In this document: piece by piece, positions 1-6,312 of the stretch
Position numbering within the stretch: position 1 is the first letter of the stretch
How the letters are laid out: each line of letters starts with the position of its first letter
From: CAYTCZ01 sp964436315
GTDB taxonomy: Bacteria; Actinomycetota; Thermoleophilia; Gaiellales; Gaiellaceae
Length of the DNA stretch: 15,264 nucleotides
Reading direction: 5' to 3'
NCBI GenBank assembly: GCA_964436315.1
Contig: CAYTCZ010000094.1
Span: 1-15,264 of the forward strand
Position numbers and translations under genes: made by a program
Notes under the pieces: model-generated
What the model saw: only the letters and a program-made list of their open reading frames with translations
What the model was told of the DNA's origin: nothing
Database searches by the model: none

Positions 1-902
1 CGATACCAGGAGATCGTCCGTTCGAGACCGTCACGGAGTGACGTGCGCGCTCGAAAGCCGAACTGCTCCTCAGCCCGCGTGACGTCGAGGCGACGCCGAG
101 GCTGACCGTTCGGCTTCGACGTGTCCCAGCGGATCTCCCCGGTAAAGCCGGTGAGATCCGCTACGAGTTCAGCCAGATCGCGAATGGCAATCTCCTCACC
201 GGTGCCAAGGTTCACCGGCTCGATGCCGTCGTAGCGCTCGGCAGCCAGCTCGAGTCCCTCGGCGCAGTCCTCAACGTAGAGGAACTCTCTCGTCGGCGTG
301 CCGTCGCCCCACAGGACCACCTCGGGCAGGTCTGACTCCTTCGCTTCGTGCATCTTGCGAACGAGGGCCGGGATGACGTGTGAGCTCTTGAGATCGAAGT
401 TATCCCGTGGCCCGTAGAGATTGACCGGGAGAAGGTAGATGACGTCGAGACCGTACTGCTCTCGATATCCCCGTCCGCCGACGAGGAGTGCCTTCTTCGC
501 GACACCGTAGGGAGCGTTCGTCTCCTCGGGATACCCCTCCCAGAGGTCGGACTCGCGAAATGGAATCGGTGCAAACTTGGGGTAGGCGCAGATCGTCCCG
601 AGCACGACGAGTTTCTCGACACCGGCCACACGGCTCTGCTCGAGGACATGGGCGCCCATCACGAGGTTCGCGTACCAGTAGCGCCCGGGGTTGACTCGGT
701 TTGCTCCGATGCCGCCGACTTCGGCTGCCAGGTGATAAACGAGCTCGGGTCGGGAGTCGGCGAACAGCCGGACCGCGTCGGCTTCGTGCGTCAGATCATA
801 GTCGCGCTTGCGCGCGACGAACGGCTCGGAGCCGGCGTCATGGAGCCGATCGACCAGGTGGGAACCGAGGAAGCCGCCCCCTCCGGTGATGAGGATTCTC
901 AC
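1..902 (-). CDS. fcl: GDP-L-fucose synthase-like epimerase/reductase, 3' end cut by window edge
   Basis: Extended short-chain dehydrogenase of the GDP-L-fucose synthase (Fcl/WcaG) family, which converts GDP-4-keto-6-deoxymannose to GDP-L-fucose with NADPH in the cytoplasm. Reading the minus strand from GTG at 902 gives 300 codons before the edge; family length is about 310-320, so only the extreme C-terminus is missing. The N-terminus VRILITGGGGFLGSHLVD carries the GxxGxxG nucleotide-binding loop (residues 7-13). The catalytic Tyr-x3-Lys is PYGVAKK (Y132, K136). LGTICAYPK holds C105, aligned by memory with E. coli Cys109; T103 stands where E. coli has the catalytic Ser107. NLYGPRDNF and SSHVIPAL (H175) are family hallmarks. 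The start overlaps the upstream dehydratase stop by four bases (GTGA), so translation is probably coupled. The family call is firm; the exact product depends on the dehydratase. Confidence 0.9.
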   Translation of the reverse strand, partial: MRILITGGGGFLGSHLVDRLHDAGSEPFVARKRDYDLTHEADAVRLFADSRPELVYHLAAEVGGIGANRVNPGRYWYANLVMGAHVLEQSRVAGVEKLVVLGTICAYPKFAPIPFRESDLWEGYPEETNAPYGVAKKALLVGGRGYREQYGLDVIYLLPVNLYGPRDNFDLKSSHVIPALVRKMHEAKESDLPEVVLWGDGTPTREFLYVEDCAEGLELAAERYDGIEPVNLGTGEEIAIRDLAELVADLTGFTGEIRWDTSKPNGQPRRRLDVTRAEEQFGFRARTSLRDGLERTISWY

Positions 903-2065
903 GTGCCGGCTTCCGATAACCGCGCGGCGTCGTCACCGGAGCGGGTCAGCCAGTCGACCCGTCCAATCCAGCTGTCACGGTTCTCGGCGTACCAGGCGAT
1001 CGTTCTCGAGATTCCTTCCTCCCAAGAGACGAGCGGTTCCCAACCCGTCTCCCGCTGGAGTTTCTCGTAGCCGACGCGGAGGGCCATGACGTCGCTCGCA
1101 CCGGGCCGGAAGCGGGCTTCCGTCGTCGAGATCTCGCGACCTTGCCAGTGGCCCTCCCGCTCGCCGATCGCGAGGATCATCGACGCCCAGTCGCCGATCG
1201 AGATGTTCTTTCCCTGCCCGTAGCAGTAGACGTCTCCTGCGATTCCTTGGGCTGCGACCATCAGATGCCCCCGGACGCCATCGGTGCAGAAGCAGAAATC
1301 GCGCATGGGCTCGAGATTGCCGAGCTCGACGGCGTCGCGCTCGAGTGCTTGAGTGATGATCGTGCCCGTCACGTATCGCGGGTTCTGACGCGGACCGTAG
1401 TTGTTGAACATTCGCGTTACGACGCCGGGTACGCCGTAGGCGTCGTGGAAGTTCATGGTGAGGAAGTCGGCCGCGACCTTGGAGGTTGCGTAGATCGATT
1501 TTGGATTGATCGGTGAGCGCTCGTGGAGGATGAGCTCACCGTCCTCGCCGAAGTCATGTTGATGTGCGACAGCCTCGTGCACGTTTCCGTACTCCTCCGA
1601 GGTTCCGGCTGTATCGAACTTCTCGACCTCGAGTCCGTAGTCGACGATTGACTGGAGAAAGTTCAGTGTCCCAACGGTGTTCGCAAGGACGGTCTCGTAC
1701 GGGCGATGCCAGGACTCACCGACGTGTGCCTGAGCGCCGAGATGGAAAACGTAGGGGCGATCCGGCGCGTCACAGAGCTCCTTCACCAGAAAGTCGATCG
1801 ACGTCTTGTCGGTCAGGTCGGCGAAGTGGACCTTCATCTGGCCCTGGAGATGACCGACGTTGTTGAGCGCTCCGCTCGAGCTCGCCCTCACGAATGCGTG
1901 CAGCCGGGCGTCCAGATGGACCAGGGCCTCGGTGAGGTGCGACCCCATGAAACCATCGGCACCCGTTACGACAACCGTGCGGCCCGAGAAGACATCCTCG
2001 AACTCACGTCGTAGCTGCTCGATGGACGCGTCCGTCCACACAGATTGACGTTTGGTTGACTTCAC
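899..2065 (-). CDS. Nucleotide-sugar 4,6-dehydratase (LegB/Gmd-like extended SDR)
   Basis: A 388-residue extended SDR expected to oxidise C4 and eliminate water across C5-C6 of an NDP-hexose, giving a 4-keto-6-deoxy sugar. The NAD loop is TGADGFMGSHLTE (residues 34-46), after an unusually long 28-residue leader. The catalytic triad region is T155-S156-E157 in AGTSEEYG, with Y192 and K196 in YATSK. FNNYGPRQ (220-227), LGNLEPMRDF and RFRPGASDV follow, as in dTDP-glucose/LegB-type dehydratases; classical Gmd has FNHESPRRG instead of FNxYGPRQ. The neighbour, an fcl-like gene sharing a GTGA overlap, argues for a GDP-linked substrate, most simply GDP-mannose. LegB proteins in Campylobacter act on GDP-GlcNAc, so an amino sugar is possible. 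The start is GTG with AAGGGG eight bases upstream. Dehydratase family: confident. Substrate: not established. Confidence 0.87.
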   Translation of the reverse strand: MKSTKRQSVWTDASIEQLRREFEDVFSGRTVVVTGADGFMGSHLTEALVHLDARLHAFVRASSSGALNNVGHLQGQMKVHFADLTDKTSIDFLVKELCDAPDRPYVFHLGAQAHVGESWHRPYETVLANTVGTLNFLQSIVDYGLEVEKFDTAGTSEEYGNVHEAVAHQHDFGEDGELILHERSPINPKSIYATSKVAADFLTMNFHDAYGVPGVVTRMFNNYGPRQNPRYVTGTIITQALERDAVELGNLEPMRDFCFCTDGVRGHLMVAAQGIAGDVYCYGQGKNISIGDWASMILAIGEREGHWQGREISTTEARFRPGASDVMALRVGYEKLQRETGWEPLVSWEEGISRTIAWYAENRDSWIGRVDWLTRSGDDAARLSEAGT

Positions 2066-2073
2066 CTGCGATG

Positions 2074-2079
2074 CCCCTT
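2074..2079 (-). promoter_or_regulatory. Ribosome binding site for the 4,6-dehydratase
   Basis: On the minus strand AAGGGG lies eight bases before the GTG at 2065. It supports that non-ATG start and explains the long leader ahead of the Rossmann fold. Confidence 0.5.
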
Positions 2080-2089
2080 GGAGATTGCT

Positions 2090-2094
2090 AAGGG
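2090..2094 (+). promoter_or_regulatory. Weak ribosome binding site choosing the flippase start
   Basis: AAGGG sits seven bases before TTG at 2102. The alternative in-frame TTG at 2078 has no purine-rich stretch before it. The site therefore favours the shorter flippase N-terminus; no in-frame ATG or GTG exists nearby. Confidence 0.35.
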
Positions 2095-2101
2095 TACTCG
2101 G

Positions 2102-3553
2102 TTGCTCCGCCAGACGGCTCTCGGACGAGGCGCCGTCACCGCGCTCGGAACGTTCACCGTAAGCGTCGCCGCCGCCATCGCCGGAGTAATCCTCGCCCGG
2201 GAGTTCGGCCGGACTGCGGAGACCGACGGGCTCTTTGCCGCGTACTCGATCTACCTCGCGATAATTCTCGTCGCTCAGGCGTCGCGAATCGTCGTGTTGC
2301 CGCGGCTCGCCCGTGCTGCCGAGGGTTCTCGGCTCGGCTCGGAGCTTGCGACGCTCACGGTGGCGGTTGGGCTCGTTGCCGCTCCCATCCTCATCGTCGC
2401 CTTCGTCGCTGCGGACTGGCTAGCCGGTCTGCTGACCGCGAACGACGCGGCGCGAGAAGTCGCGGCCGACGCGATCGGATGGATGTTGCTCGCCGGAATC
2501 ACCCACCTACTTGCGGCACTCGTCGTAAGCGCACTCGCTGCGCGCGACAGTTACGGAACTGCCGCTCTCGGCTACGCCGTTGGCTCGCTGGTCACGCTCC
2601 TCTACTTCGCACTCAACCTTGAGGACGGGCCCGGAGCCTTGGCAATCGGACTTGCGATCGGCGGTGCGACCCTCCTCGCGATTCCGTCGGCCGCGCTCCT
2701 CGTTCGCGGAAACCTCGAGCGGCCGACTATTTCAGGAACGGGGGGCAGGCTCGGGGAGCTCGCTAAGGGCGTCTCCCTCCCTCTGGCGCTGCAGGGGCTC
2801 TATGTCATCTCCCTCCGCTTTGCTGCTGAGCTGGGGGTTGGAGCCCAGACGACACTCTCCTACGCGTACTTCTTCAGCTCGGTCCTCGTGGCCGTTACTG
2901 CCTCCTCGCTCGCGCTGATTTCGAGCGTCCCGTTGACGCGTGCAGGACTCGGTGGGGGAAGTGCGGCACGCCATGTGGTGAGCACGTCCTGGGTCTCACT
3001 CTCGGTTGTGGCTGCGGCCGCTGGCGTGTTTGTGCTCGCAGGCGAGCAAATCGCACGCGCGATTCTCGGTGATGCGTTTGCGGGCTCCGCGGGCGAGGAA
3101 CTCGGCGAGCTGGTCGCCATCCTCGGCGTCTTCATGGGCGCGTCCATCGGGGTCTCGGTAACCCTGCCGCTCCTTTTTGTTGCGGAACGCGATCGATTCC
3201 TCGTCGCCGTTGCTCTCGGCTCGCTCGCGTTACACACAGTCCTCACCTGGGCACTTCAGGAAGCCTGGGGATTGAGCGGAATTGCAATCGGCCTCGGTCT
3301 CACCACGCTGACGGTGCTGGCGATTCTCCTCGAGTTGATCTCTCGCGAGACGCTCGTCCGAGCGGCACCCGGACTTGCTGAGCTGACTGCGTACATCGGC
3401 CTCCTCACGGTGGCGGCCTTTGGCATTGCGTCAATAGCAATCGACGGGCTCCCGGCCGCGCTCGTCGGTCTCGGTCTCTACAGTGCGGCATTTCTGCTCT
3501 GGCGACCGCCTGGGCTGCGGGCCGCGTGGGCCTATGTCAGGGCGCTCAGCTGA
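2102..3553 (+). CDS. MurJ/Wzx-like lipid-linked oligosaccharide flippase (MOP superfamily)
   Basis: Polytopic inner-membrane protein of about 483 residues (491 if translation begins at TTG 2078), within the usual size of Wzx and MurJ flippases. The sequence is almost entirely hydrophobic helices, about 12-14, joined by short charged loops. Near the N-terminus, AREFGRTAETDGLFAAY resembles the conserved first loop of MurJ-type proteins (GxSxxTDAFxxA). Expected role: moving an undecaprenyl-linked repeat unit from the cytoplasmic to the outer face of the membrane. It starts the plus-strand arm, divergent from the dehydratase with only 36 bases between starts, and its TGA overlaps the ATG of the GT2 gene by one base. 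MurJ versus Wzx cannot be settled by eye; the polysaccharide neighbourhood favours Wzx function. Confidence 0.82.
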   Translation: MLRQTALGRGAVTALGTFTVSVAAAIAGVILAREFGRTAETDGLFAAYSIYLAIILVAQASRIVVLPRLARAAEGSRLGSELATLTVAVGLVAAPILIVAFVAADWLAGLLTANDAAREVAADAIGWMLLAGITHLLAALVVSALAARDSYGTAALGYAVGSLVTLLYFALNLEDGPGALAIGLAIGGATLLAIPSAALLVRGNLERPTISGTGGRLGELAKGVSLPLALQGLYVISLRFAAELGVGAQTTLSYAYFFSSVLVAVTASSLALISSVPLTRAGLGGGSAARHVVSTSWVSLSVVAAAAGVFVLAGEQIARAILGDAFAGSAGEELGELVAILGVFMGASIGVSVTLPLLFVAERDRFLVAVALGSLALHTVLTWALQEAWGLSGIAIGLGLTTLTVLAILLELISRETLVRAAPGLAELTAYIGLLTVAAFGIASIAIDGLPAALVGLGLYSAAFLLWRPPGLRAAWAYVRALS

Positions 3554-4443
3554 TGCGGTTGATTGCCGTCGTCCTATCGTGGAACGGGCGTGAGGACACA
3601 CTCGACTGCCTCGAGTCGCTCCGTGAAGTCGAGACGATCTGCGTGGACAATGCATCGATCGACGGCTCCGCCGACGCCGTCGCGAAGCGTTTTCCCGGTG
3701 TCGAGCTGATCAGGAACGAGCGAAACCTCGGTTTCGCGGGGGGAAACAACGTCGGCATTCGTCGCGCGTTGGAGCTCGGAGCTGACTGGGTCTGGTTGAT
3801 CAATAACGACACCGTCGTCGAGCCAGAAGCCCCGGAGGCGCTCGCCGACGCAGTCGCGGCCCGAACCGATGCCGGTGTCCTCGCCTGCAAGATCTTCTTC
3901 TCGGAGCCTCGCGACGTGCTCTGGTTCGCGGGTGGAGACTTCAATCTTCTGCTCGGGTACAGCGGTCGCCAAGACGGGTTTGGGAAGCGCGACGACGGCA
4001 GCTTTGAGGAGATGCGCGATATCGGCCGCGCAACGGGTGCGGGAATGGCAGTCTCGCGAGCGGCTATCGAGGCCGCCGGGCTCCTCGATGAGGATCTGTT
4101 TGCGTATGTCGAGGACGTCGACTGGTGTCTCAGGATTCGAGAGGCCGGCTTCGCGATTGTCTTTGTTCCACAGGCGCGCATCTGGCACCGAGTCTCGGCC
4201 ACGACCGGCGGAGAACGGTCGACCACCAACCTCTACTACAACACCCGCAATACGATCGCCGTTTGTGATCGGCACCGTCCGCTACGCCGTCCGTTCCGTG
4301 GCGCCAGACGCTCGATCGTCGTCACGACGCATCTTGTCCAGGCCGCACTTCGTCCGAATCGGCGCGAGGCGGTAGCCGCCGTTCTGCGAGGATGGCAGGA
4401 CGCGCGCCGTGAAAGGCTCGGCCCGCGCGAGCGAGAGATTTGA
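3553..4443 (+). CDS. Family 2 glycosyltransferase (rhamnosyltransferase-like)
   Basis: Cytoplasmic GT-A fold enzyme, 296 residues, that transfers a sugar from a nucleotide donor to a growing lipid-linked glycan. VVLSWNGREDTLDCLESL (6-23) is the GT2 first strand and helix; VDNASIDGS (31-39) and RNERNLGFAGGNN (54-66) bind nucleotide. LINNDT (82-87) occupies the DxD metal site and EDVDW (187-191) holds the likely catalytic base, followed by WHRVSATTGG. The pattern is closest to the RfbF/WcaA-like group that includes rhamnosyltransferases; donor and acceptor are not readable. An in-frame GTG at 3526 would add nine residues inside the flippase end, but ATG at 3553 starts exactly at the first conserved strand and forms the TGATG coupling junction, so I chose it. 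Confidence 0.88.
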   Translation: MRLIAVVLSWNGREDTLDCLESLREVETICVDNASIDGSADAVAKRFPGVELIRNERNLGFAGGNNVGIRRALELGADWVWLINNDTVVEPEAPEALADAVAARTDAGVLACKIFFSEPRDVLWFAGGDFNLLLGYSGRQDGFGKRDDGSFEEMRDIGRATGAGMAVSRAAIEAAGLLDEDLFAYVEDVDWCLRIREAGFAIVFVPQARIWHRVSATTGGERSTTNLYYNTRNTIAVCDRHRPLRRPFRGARRSIVVTTHLVQAALRPNRREAVAAVLRGWQDARRERLGPREREI

Positions 4444-4452
4444 CGAAACGAC

Positions 4453-4459
4453 GGGGGAG
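4453..4459 (+). promoter_or_regulatory. Strong Shine-Dalgarno site for the VOC gene
   Basis: GGGGGAG ends three bases before ATG 4463. It fixes that ATG as the start rather than in-frame codons further upstream that would overlap the GT2 gene. The spacing is short but the purine run is the clearest in this arm. Confidence 0.55.
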
Positions 4460-4462
4460 ACA

Positions 4463-4843
4463 ATGCTGAGGGAAGCTCGGATCGCGGCCGTTGTGCCGGT
4501 TTCCGATAGGCAGCGGGCGATCGAGTTCTACGAGAAGAAACTCGGCCTTCGCCTTAAGGAGGAGACCGCTCATGAAATTCACTTCGCCTGTGGAGGGGAC
4601 ACCATGCTCTCGCTCTATGAGAGCGTCGGCGCTGGTGAGAGCAGGCACACGCTCGCAGGCTTCGTCGTTGAGGATCTCGAAGGAACTGTCGCCTCTCTTC
4701 GCGACCAAGGTGTCGTCTTCGACGAGTACGACACACCCCAGCTCAAGACCGAAGGAGGAATCGCTCAGATCGGCAAGACCCGGGGAGCCTGGTTCCGTGA
4801 TCCCGACGGAAACATCATCGCGGTCGTCGAGGACCGCCCGTAG
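4463..4843 (+). CDS. VOC superfamily (glyoxalase/bleomycin-resistance fold) protein
   Basis: Small cytoplasmic protein of 126 residues, typical of a one-module vicinal-oxygen-chelate protein with two beta-alpha-beta-beta-beta repeats. It begins with a strand plus VSDRQRAIEFYEKKLGL, the usual first helix, and ends with AWFRDPDGNIIAVVED, the highly conserved VOC C-terminal motif with a Glu at the usual metal-ligand position. The first metal ligand (normally His or Gln in the opening strand) appears replaced: the strand reads RIAAVVPVSD. Metal-dependent chemistry is therefore uncertain. It lies 19 bases after the GT2 gene with its own strong ribosome site, so it is probably co-transcribed. The family has no routine role in polysaccharide synthesis; it may be an unrelated passenger, and no substrate can be proposed. 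Confidence 0.85.
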   Translation: MLREARIAAVVPVSDRQRAIEFYEKKLGLRLKEETAHEIHFACGGDTMLSLYESVGAGESRHTLAGFVVEDLEGTVASLRDQGVVFDEYDTPQLKTEGGIAQIGKTRGAWFRDPDGNIIAVVEDRP

Positions 4844-5216
4844 TCCCAAGCTGAGAGACGCCTGAGCCGGCGCTGATCGAACGGCGAGGGTCGGCGGGTG
4901 CTGATCAGACGATACTGCGTTACGACTTGATCGGAATCGAGCGCTCTTGACGCTTGCGGTCCAGCGGCTTCGCCGTCCGGCAAGGGAGTCCCTGCGCGGC
5001 ACGCAATCGGCCGTAGAATCCCGCGCTCAGCTCTCAACTCTCTTCACGTTCCATTCCCCACCCAACTGGGTGGGGAGTGAGTGATCCACCCGCCACCCAC
5101 TCCGGATCGTAAGTGATAAACGGCTACGGGTCTGTGCCGATTAGAGGAGATCGTGGAACTTCTTCGGCTGAAGCGGCCTCGAGGCCGCACCATCACGCCG
5201 GCGCCGGCGCGAGCGC
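4844..5216. other. Convergent intergenic region, no convincing gene, several inverted repeats
   Basis: This 373-base stretch separates the plus-strand VOC gene from the minus-strand GT4. I see no protein-like reading frame. It contains a 12-bp hairpin (5052-5079), a perfect 16-base palindrome GCGGCCTCGAGGCCGC (5173-5188), CTGATCAG (4901-4908), AGGGAGTCCCT (4983-4993), and a near-identical direct pair GTGAGTGAT/GTAAGTGAT about 27 bases apart (around 5078-5118). A TAGAAT hexamer at 5014-5019 looks like a -10 box but has no matching -35 and no gene in front of it. A 26-codon frame from GTG 5153 has a good ribosome site but no recognisable product. Decayed mobile DNA or a structured terminator region are both possible. 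Confidence 0.5.
5052..5079. terminator. Hairpin between convergent genes, possible bidirectional terminator
   Basis: The arms pair over 12 bp (one G-T wobble) around a four-base AACT loop; the core is CCCCACCC with GGGTGGGG. Position between convergent genes suits a shared terminator. Neither side has a T-run, so it is not a classical intrinsic terminator; a U-tract-free hairpin, as often proposed in actinobacteria, is the best reading. Confidence 0.4.
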
Positions 5217-6284
5217 TCAGCTCCCCCTCATGACTTCGCGGTAGGCCGCATCGTGGTCGCGGGCACACTGTTCCCAGGTGAAGCCGGCCGCGCGGGCGAG
5301 TCCGCGCTCCACGAGGCCCGGATCATCCATCGCCTGCTCCACGCCGTCGGCGATCGATCCGGGGCTTGTCGGATCGAAGAGAACTCCGGCGTCGCCGACG
5401 ATCTCTGGAATCGACGCGACGTTCGACGCCGCCACCGGACAGCCGCAGGCCATCGCCTCGAGCGGCGGCGCGCCGAAGCCCTCATAGAGACTCGGGAACA
5501 CGAGACAGCAAGCACGCTGGTAGAGCGACCGGAGTTCCTCGGCGGAGACTCTTCCACGCACGTCGACCCCGTCGGGAGCCGGCGCTCCGTCGTGGCCCGA
5601 ACCGGTGAGCACGAGCCGGAGACCGGGTTGTCGTCGACGGAGCAGTGCGAGCGCCTCGAACAGGCCGGCGTGGTTCTTGTGAGCCCAGCGATTCGCGGGA
5701 TACAGGAGAAACTCCTCGCGCTCCCCGGATCCGGGTTGAAAGCGCTCGTGGTCGATGCCGAGGTGGATTACTCGGATTCGTGCCGCAGAGATCTGAAGGT
5801 GTTCGACGAGTGTGCGCTTCACGAACTCGCTCGGAACGATGATCAGTTCACTTCGGCGGGCAGCCCGCCGGTAAGCCCGTCGTCGGTAGGCGAGCTCGTA
5901 CCGCGGGAAGAAGCGTGGAAACCGCTCGTGCTGGAGATCATGGATCGTCACGAGCGCCGGGGGCTCGTCGACCTCAGGAAGCATGATCGTCAAGGGAAAA
6001 TGAATCGCGCTAAAACGTTCGAGCCCGAGCTCCTTCCGAATGCGTTCGGGGCGGAGTGCAGCTGCGGCCATACCGATCGCGCGCCCCGCCGTTGTCATGC
6101 TCGCTCGGTAGGACTCGACGACTCTCGATGTGAGTCCTTCAGCCGCGTCGGGCGCAATCGTCGGCAGCAGCGCTTCGTAGTCGAGGCTCCCAACGCTGCG
6201 CAAGCCTCGGCAGAGACCACGAACGTACGTCTCTGAACCGCCCACAACTCCTGGAACGAGTGTCAGGAGTGAGATCCCCACCAT
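5217..6284 (-). CDS. Family 4 glycosyltransferase (mannosyltransferase-like)
   Basis: GT-B fold enzyme of 355 residues, retaining mechanism expected, acting at the cytoplasmic face on a lipid-linked acceptor. The N-terminal domain starts MVGISLLTLVPGVVGGSETY with the Gly-rich acceptor loop; VTIHDLQHERFP (112-123) is typical of WbaZ/MtfB-like mannosyltransferases. In the C-terminal domain YPANRWAHKNH (195-205) carries the donor-phosphate Lys203, and YEGFGAPPLE gives the E-x7-E pair (E268, E276). It is the only minus-strand gene among the plus-strand ones, starting at ATG 6284, 28 bases from the opposed methyltransferase start. No clear Shine-Dalgarno sequence precedes it, and a -10-like TAGTTT lies just upstream, so the mRNA leader may be very short. 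Donor is not determinable; mannose is a guess from subfamily flavour. Confidence 0.87.
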   Translation of the reverse strand: MVGISLLTLVPGVVGGSETYVRGLCRGLRSVGSLDYEALLPTIAPDAAEGLTSRVVESYRASMTTAGRAIGMAAAALRPERIRKELGLERFSAIHFPLTIMLPEVDEPPALVTIHDLQHERFPRFFPRYELAYRRRAYRRAARRSELIIVPSEFVKRTLVEHLQISAARIRVIHLGIDHERFQPGSGEREEFLLYPANRWAHKNHAGLFEALALLRRRQPGLRLVLTGSGHDGAPAPDGVDVRGRVSAEELRSLYQRACCLVFPSLYEGFGAPPLEAMACGCPVAASNVASIPEIVGDAGVLFDPTSPGSIADGVEQAMDDPGLVERGLARAAGFTWEQCARDHDAAYREVMRGS

Positions 6285-6296
6285 CTTCAGGGGATG

Positions 6297-6302
6297 AAAC
6301 TA
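6297..6302 (-). promoter_or_regulatory. Candidate -10 box for the lone minus-strand GT4
   Basis: Read on the minus strand this is TAGTTT, fitting the actinobacterial TANNNT pattern. Transcription would start about six bases before ATG 6284, giving an almost leaderless mRNA. No -35 match is evident. It shares bases 6301-6302 with the opposed plus-strand box. Confidence 0.35.
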
Positions 6303-6306
6303 CAAT
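6301..6306 (+). promoter_or_regulatory. Candidate -10 box of a leaderless promoter for the seven-gene operon
   Basis: TACAAT fits TANNNT and ends six bases before GTG 6313, so the usual start point seven bases downstream is the first base of the start codon. No Shine-Dalgarno sequence precedes GTG 6313, and an in-frame stop at 6295-6297 rules out a longer start. No TTGACA-like -35 lies at 16-18 bases, which is common for leaderless actinobacterial promoters. Confidence 0.5.
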
Positions 6307-6312
6307 GACGCG

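Noticed and set aside
212..649. Minus-strand Ser/Arg-rich open frame within the fucose synthase region
   Set aside because: It is an out-of-frame reading of the fcl-like gene, whose true frame runs unbroken from GTG 902 to the window edge.
5014..5019. TAGAAT as a promoter for a small RNA in 4844-5216
   Set aside because: No -35 partner at the right distance and only about 33 bases before the hairpin; too little to call an RNA gene.
4953..5030. tRNA-like look of GC-rich stems with GAATCCCGC near 5017-5025
   Set aside because: No seven-base acceptor stem closes, there is no proper T-loop GTTCRA, and no anticodon arm can be drawn.
5253..6236. Long plus-strand open frame (about 327 codons) opposite the GT4
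   Set aside because: It is antisense to a complete GT4 with clear motifs; its product is low-complexity, Arg/Glu/Ser-rich and lacks any domain signature. High GC makes such antisense frames common.
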